Positions 14,584-17,776 of a stretch of DNA of 17,776 nt are shown piece after piece. The first letter of the stretch is position 1; each line of letters starts with the position of its first letter. The position numbers and the translations under genes were made by a program. Under the pieces are notes generated by a model, which searched no databases, was not told the origin of the DNA, and worked only from the letters and a program-made list of their open reading frames with translations. The DNA comes from JBKQHQ01 sp052148715 (GTDB taxonomy: Bacteria > Pseudomonadota > Alphaproteobacteria > Rhizobiales > Xanthobacteraceae), in NCBI GenBank assembly GCA_052148715.1, contig JBKQHQ010000069.1:1-17776 (forward strand), written 5' to 3'.

Positions 14584-15999
14584 TTACACCGCCTTGCCCG
14601 CCGCCTGCCTCTGCAGCCAGCGTTGCACGCGCGTATCCTCGCAGACGGTGACGTTGAACCGCATCCACGGCGAGCGCTCAAGATGCGGGCGAAAGATTGC
14701 GCCCGGCGCGAGCATGATGCCGTCGCGCTGCGAAGCTTCCGCAAGTGCGAGCGAGTCCTCGACATGCGGGAATCGCGCCCAAACGAACATGCCATCCGCG
14801 GGCTCCACGAAAAGCTCCAGCCCCATGCGTTCAAAGGCGCGCACTACATTGAGGCGCGCCTCACCGAGTCGCTCGTGCAAACGTGATAAGTGTTTGCGGT
14901 AATGACCGTCCATCAACATCAGATAAACGAGCCTCTCGGTGAATTGCGATGTGGTGATGCTGGTTAGCATCTTGACGTCGGCGATCTCATTGGCGATGCC
15001 CTGCGCGCAGGCAGCGAATCCGACGCGCAGGCTACCCGACAGGGTCTTGGAAAAGCTGCGCGCGTAGATCACGCGGTTGAGCTGGTCAAGCGTCGCAAGC
15101 CGCGGCGTCGTCTTCGCCTGCAGATCGCAGAAGATGTCATCTTCCACAACGGTGAAGTTGTGGCGCTCGGCGGCCTGCAGAACCTTGAAGGCCACATGCG
15201 GGCTTATATCGGCACCCGTCGGGTTCTGCATCACCGACTGGGTGAAATAGACCTTCGGGTGGCGGGCGGCAGCGAGACTTTCGAGAACAGCGACGTCCGG
15301 TCCGTCCGGATTGCGGGGCACCGCCAGCATCTCGACGCCCTGCAGGCGCAGATTGCCGAACATGTTGTAATAGCCGGGATCGTCGACCAGCGCCGCATCG
15401 CCGGGCTTGAGCAGATACCGGATGACGAGTTCGAGAGCCTGGCTGGTGCCCTGGGTCAGCAGGATCTGGCCTGCATGGGCGGTGATACCGAGCCCGGCCA
15501 GCATCAGGGCGAAATGCTCGCGCAGCGGGAGATAGCCGAACGGGTGCCCGTATTCGAGCAGATAGGCACCGTTCTTGCGTGCGAGCACATTGAGGCTCTG
15601 TCGGATGCCGGTCTCATCGAGCCACGAATTCGGCAACCACGGGCCGCCCGCAAGGACAGTGTTCTCATCCGCCTCCAGCAGTCGGCGGATGAGCCAGACC
15701 AGTTGCTCGTTGCGCTTGTGGTTGTCGGACGGTGCGGGATGCGCGACCTCCACATGTGCGGGGGCGGCCGCCGTGAAGCCGGCGCCCCGGCGCGACTGCA
15801 GATAGCCCATCGCAACAAGGCGATCGTACGCCTCGACCACCGTGAACCGGCTGACATCGTGGGTCTCTGCGAAGCTGCGGATCGACGGTAGTTTGGTGCC
15901 GGGCCGTAGATGCCGATCGTCGATCTGTCGCTTGATGCCGGTGACGATCTGGTCAGTGAGAGACTGATCGCTATTCTGACTAACGGTGAGGGAGAGCAT
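14584..15999 (-). CDS. MocR-type transcription regulator (GntR HTH fused to PLP aminotransferase domain)
   Basis: A 471-residue regulator of the GntR/MocR (PdxR-like) family. Residues ~13-78 form the winged helix-turn-helix (DQIVTGIKRQIDDRHLRPGTKLPSIRS, VSRFTVVEAYDRLVAMGYL). The remainder is a fold-type I aminotransferase domain with VDDPGYYNMF, FTQSVMQNPTGADIS, VVEDDIFCDLQ and the PLP-binding lysine K318 in ARSFSKTLSGSLRVGF. The length is normal for the family. These proteins bind pyridoxal phosphate or an amino compound and switch adjacent, usually divergent, genes. Here the divergent neighbour is a tautomerase gene 186 bp away, with a perfect inverted repeat between them. The ATG at 15999 gives the normal distance to the first helix, and a GGCGGG-like site lies upstream. 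The effector is unknown. Confidence 0.93.
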   Translation of the reverse strand: MLSLTVSQNSDQSLTDQIVTGIKRQIDDRHLRPGTKLPSIRSFAETHDVSRFTVVEAYDRLVAMGYLQSRRGAGFTAAAPAHVEVAHPAPSDNHKRNEQLVWLIRRLLEADENTVLAGGPWLPNSWLDETGIRQSLNVLARKNGAYLLEYGHPFGYLPLREHFALMLAGLGITAHAGQILLTQGTSQALELVIRYLLKPGDAALVDDPGYYNMFGNLRLQGVEMLAVPRNPDGPDVAVLESLAAARHPKVYFTQSVMQNPTGADISPHVAFKVLQAAERHNFTVVEDDIFCDLQAKTTPRLATLDQLNRVIYARSFSKTLSGSLRVGFAACAQGIANEIADVKMLTSITTSQFTERLVYLMLMDGHYRKHLSRLHERLGEARLNVVRAFERMGLELFVEPADGMFVWARFPHVEDSLALAEASQRDGIMLAPGAIFRPHLERSPWMRFNVTVCEDTRVQRWLQRQAAGKAV

Positions 16000-16038
16000 G
16001 CCGGTTTCCCGCCTCGCTAAACTGGCCCGGTCGTTGGA

Positions 16039-16087
16039 CCAGTACAGTTACGCCAACTGACCGTAAAACTGTCTATTACTGTACTGG
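16039..16087. promoter_or_regulatory. Inverted-repeat operator in the divergent MocR-tautomerase promoter region
   Basis: CCAGTACAGT (16039-16048) and ACTGTACTGG (16078-16087) are perfect inverted 10-bp arms separated by 29 bp. An inner AACTG/AACTGT echo lies between them. The arms are 39 bp apart start to start, close to four helical turns, and sit midway between the two divergent starts. This suits binding by a dimer of the adjacent MocR protein, autoregulating itself and controlling the tautomerase. The protein-site pairing is inference. Confidence 0.68.
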
Positions 16088-16185
16088 CAACTCTCCGGCA
16101 CCATAGCGCGAGTGTCAAGTGGAGAAACCGAGAAACGCTCGATCTCGCTACGACACGCGACAGCAACCCAACCCGGAGAAATCCA

Positions 16186-16410
16186 ATGCCCCTCATTCAG
16201 GTTCGCGTCATCAAGGACGTGTTCAGCAAGGAGCAGAAGCGCCAGATCATCAGCAAGCTGACCGATGCGATGGTCGCGATCGAAGGCGAGAGCATGCGCG
16301 GCGTCACCTGGTGCGTCATAGAAGAGGTGGAAAGTGGCGACTGGGGAATCGGCGGCAACGCCCTAACCACTGCCGACGTGCACGCCTTGGCGCGCGGAAA
16401 AGCTGCGTGA
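16186..16410 (+). CDS. 4-oxalocrotonate tautomerase family protein
   Basis: A 74-residue protein of the small tautomerase superfamily. It begins M-P-L-I-Q-V, so methionine removal exposes the N-terminal proline that acts as the general base in this family. A helix (SKEQKRQIISKLTDAMVAI) and a second strand (GVTWCVIEEV, followed by SGDWGIGG) complete the beta-alpha-beta unit. The protein should assemble as a hexamer or similar. The reaction in 4-OT is keto-enol tautomerisation in aromatic meta-cleavage; the present substrate is unknown. GGAGAA (16175-16180) five bases upstream supports the start. The gene diverges from the MocR regulator and is its most likely target. The broken hydrolase gene follows on the same strand after 246 bp. 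Confidence 0.9.
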   Translation: MPLIQVRVIKDVFSKEQKRQIISKLTDAMVAIEGESMRGVTWCVIEEVESGDWGIGGNALTTADVHALARGKAA

Positions 16411-16656
16411 TTGCACGATCTCGTTCGCGACCCGCTGCGCCCGGACCGTCCACGGTGGTTCGGGCGCTTCTTGTCAGCGGTTCGGCTCGGCGGCTATTGG
16501 TTGCTCACGGCCGATCTTGCTCAAGTCGAGTGCATTGTGCTCGGTGCGATCAAGTGCGGACAACGAGCGCCAGATTCGTGGCTGACGTTCGGCGCCAATG
16601 CGCTATGTTGGGGGCAGAACACCTCTTGTGAGGGACACCATCGGCGTCAGGACGTC
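16411..16656 (+). other. Spacer between tautomerase and hydrolase genes
   Basis: The hydrolase frame stays open through this 246-bp stretch back to a TTG directly after the tautomerase stop, but the translation shows no hydrolase similarity and there is no ribosome binding site, so I treat it as non-coding. TATGTT at 16603-16608 could be a -10 element for the hydrolase gene; no matching -35 is evident. Confidence 0.35.
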
Positions 16657-17283
16657 ATGCCGAGACTCGGGCAGCATATTAGGTTCTGCAAATCGCGCGA
16701 TGGTGCGCGGATCGCGATGGCCGCGCTTGGCCGCGGGCCGCCGCTCTTACGGACGGCGCACTGGCTCAGCCATGCCGAGCACGATGCGCGCAGCCCGGTG
16801 TGGACGCACTGGCTCGAGGAATTGTCGCGAGACCACACCTTCATTCGCTATGACCAGCGCGGCTGCGGCTTGTCCGACTTGTCGGCGTCCACCTCTTTCG
16901 AGGCATGGCTCGATGACCTCGATGCCGTGGTTGAGGCGCAAGGCCGCAAACAATTTCCGCTTATCGGTATGTCGCAGGGCGGTGCCCTCGCCATCGCATA
17001 TGCCGCGCGTCACCCCGAAAAGGTGTCTCATCTGGTGCTTTTCGGCGCTTATGCCAAGGGCGCATTGCGCCGCGAGATCACAGAGCAGCAGCGTGAGGAA
17101 GCCGAAACCTTGGTAAACCTGATCCGCCTCGGTTGGGGGCGCGACAATCCCGCGTTCCGTCAAGTTTTCACGTCCCAATTCATCCCGGACGGGACGCGCG
17201 AACAGCATCAGTGGTTCAATGATTTGGAGCGCACGACGACCTCGCCGGAAAACGCCGGGACCATTGTTGAGATGCTATACTAG
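16657..17283 (+). pseudogene. Alpha/beta hydrolase-LuxR fusion gene, 5' part up to an in-frame TAG
   Basis: This is the N-terminal part of an alpha/beta hydrolase of the type fused to a LuxR helix-turn-helix. It has RYDQRGCGLSD after the second strands and the nucleophile elbow G104-M-S106-Q-G-G. The typical segment QVFTSQFIPDGT follows near residue 170. Reading stops at TAG (17281-17283), after 208 residues. The same frame carries on immediately with the next conserved segment (IDVSAEAERIRVPTLILHARND), so the stop interrupts what was one gene. Without the downstream part the protein lacks the catalytic aspartate (D231) and histidine (H259) and should be inactive. The ATG at 16657 is chosen because similarity begins there. 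Amber readthrough or a sequencing error are alternatives. Confidence 0.82.
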
Positions 17284-17724
17284 ATCGATGTCAGCGCGGA
17301 GGCAGAACGCATCCGCGTTCCGACGCTGATTCTGCACGCGCGCAACGACGCGCGCGTTCCATTCGAAGAAGGCCGGCATCTGGCGACGCTCATCCCGTCG
17401 GCGCGCTTCGTTCCGTTGGAAAGCCGTAATCATGTTTTGCTTGCTGATGAGCCCGCGTGGTCGCAGTTTCTTCAAGAGTTCCGCACTTTCGTGGGTAATG
17501 CGAGCAGCTCGTTGCGCCAATCGGGTCTGACGACGAGCGAGCATGAGGTTCTGGCCTTAATCGCGCGGGGTTTGGACAACGGCGGGATCGCCGATGCTTT
17601 GGCCAAAAGCGAGAAGACCGTTCGCAATCAGGTATCGAGTATTTTTGCCAAGCTAGAGCGGATTCCGCTCATGTTCGAACATAACCGGCGTGGCGAAAGA
17701 AGTTCCTGCATTCTTTTGGGCTGA
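17284..17724 (+). pseudogene. Alpha/beta hydrolase-LuxR fusion gene, 3' part after the TAG
   Basis: In the same frame as the upstream hydrolase half, this piece holds the remaining triad residues (D231 in HARNDARVP, H259 in ESRNHVLL, numbered from 16657) and then a LuxR-type helix-turn-helix. The latter reads LTTSEHEVLALIARGLDNGGIADAL followed by EKTVRNQVSSIFAKL. After FAKL the expected VRSRxxAI-type last helix is lost. A different reading frame starting near 17655 gives FRSCSNITGVAKEV, which resembles it better, so a one- or two-base indel probably occurred there. An internal start (ATG 17431 or the 17416 codon) could still allow a free helix-turn-helix fragment. Intact relatives would be hydrolase-sensor transcription regulators, plausibly controlling aromatic or lactone metabolism; that is inference. 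Confidence 0.75.
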
Positions 17725-17776
17725 AACTGTTAACAATGCGGCCGATCCTACGCCGCAAGCATTGAATTGTGCGCTC
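17725..17776. other. Right edge, no feature
   Basis: The last 52 bases show no gene start, terminator or repeat that I can support. Confidence 0.3.

Noticed and set aside
15160..15891. Long plus-strand open frame of 243 codons
   Set aside because: It lies wholly inside the minus-strand MocR gene, whose aminotransferase and helix-turn-helix motifs are unmistakable; it is a codon-bias shadow.
1..17776. CRISPR arrays, rRNA genes, complete insertion sequences
   Set aside because: No regularly spaced repeats, no rRNA-like stretches and no transposase motifs were seen anywhere in the window.

Overview
The window looks like an accessory (genomic-island type) stretch from a GC-rich alphaproteobacterium, most likely a Bradyrhizobium/Nitrobacteraceae-type member of the Hyphomicrobiales. 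The basis is the high GC, CGC-rich arginine codons in the flanking metabolic genes, a DUF3768-type gene, a MocR-type regulator paired with a tautomerase, and tRNA fragments of alphaproteobacterial type. The genus is inference.

Left part (1-2.6 kb): a complete FAD-dependent aromatic-ring monooxygenase (208-1416). Seven bases after its stop codon lies the 3' part of a tRNA-Val(CAC)-like gene (1423-1470), and about 190 bp further on the 3' part of a tRNA-Glu-like gene (1657-1703). Both lack their 5' halves and read like attachment-site scars of integrated elements. A histidine-kinase remnant with only the ATP-binding domain follows on the minus strand (2082-2531).

Mobile cassette (about 2.65-6.4 kb): a short tyrosine recombinase holding the catalytic domain only, tightly coupled to a 344-residue protein. 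I read that protein as a divergent endonuclease III/HhH-GPD-like protein with a C-terminal cysteine cluster. An AT-rich block of overlapping perfect palindromes follows, then a 221-residue unknown protein, a DUF3768 protein, an intrinsic terminator, a 75-residue unknown protein and a broken second copy of the DUF3768 3' end. Arginine codons here lean to CGG/CGA, unlike the flanks.

Exported-protein operon (6.6-14.1 kb): four consecutive plus-strand genes, all with an N-terminal export signal. They are a helical/coiled-coil protein, a small helical protein, an 1111-residue protein with a DUF1598-like region (a family I know mainly from planctomycetes) plus TPR repeats, and an 838-residue protein with a beta-rich front and TPR repeats. 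The first two genes overlap by 4 bp and the third follows 6 bp later. This is the best candidate here for an undescribed envelope or periplasmic system. Its function cannot be told from sequence.

Right part (14.6-17.8 kb): a MocR-type (GntR-aminotransferase) regulator diverges from a small 4-oxalocrotonate-tautomerase-family gene across a 186-bp gap holding a perfect 10-bp inverted repeat, a likely operator. Downstream is an alpha/beta-hydrolase-LuxR fusion gene broken by an in-frame TAG, with a probable second frame lesion near its 3' end.
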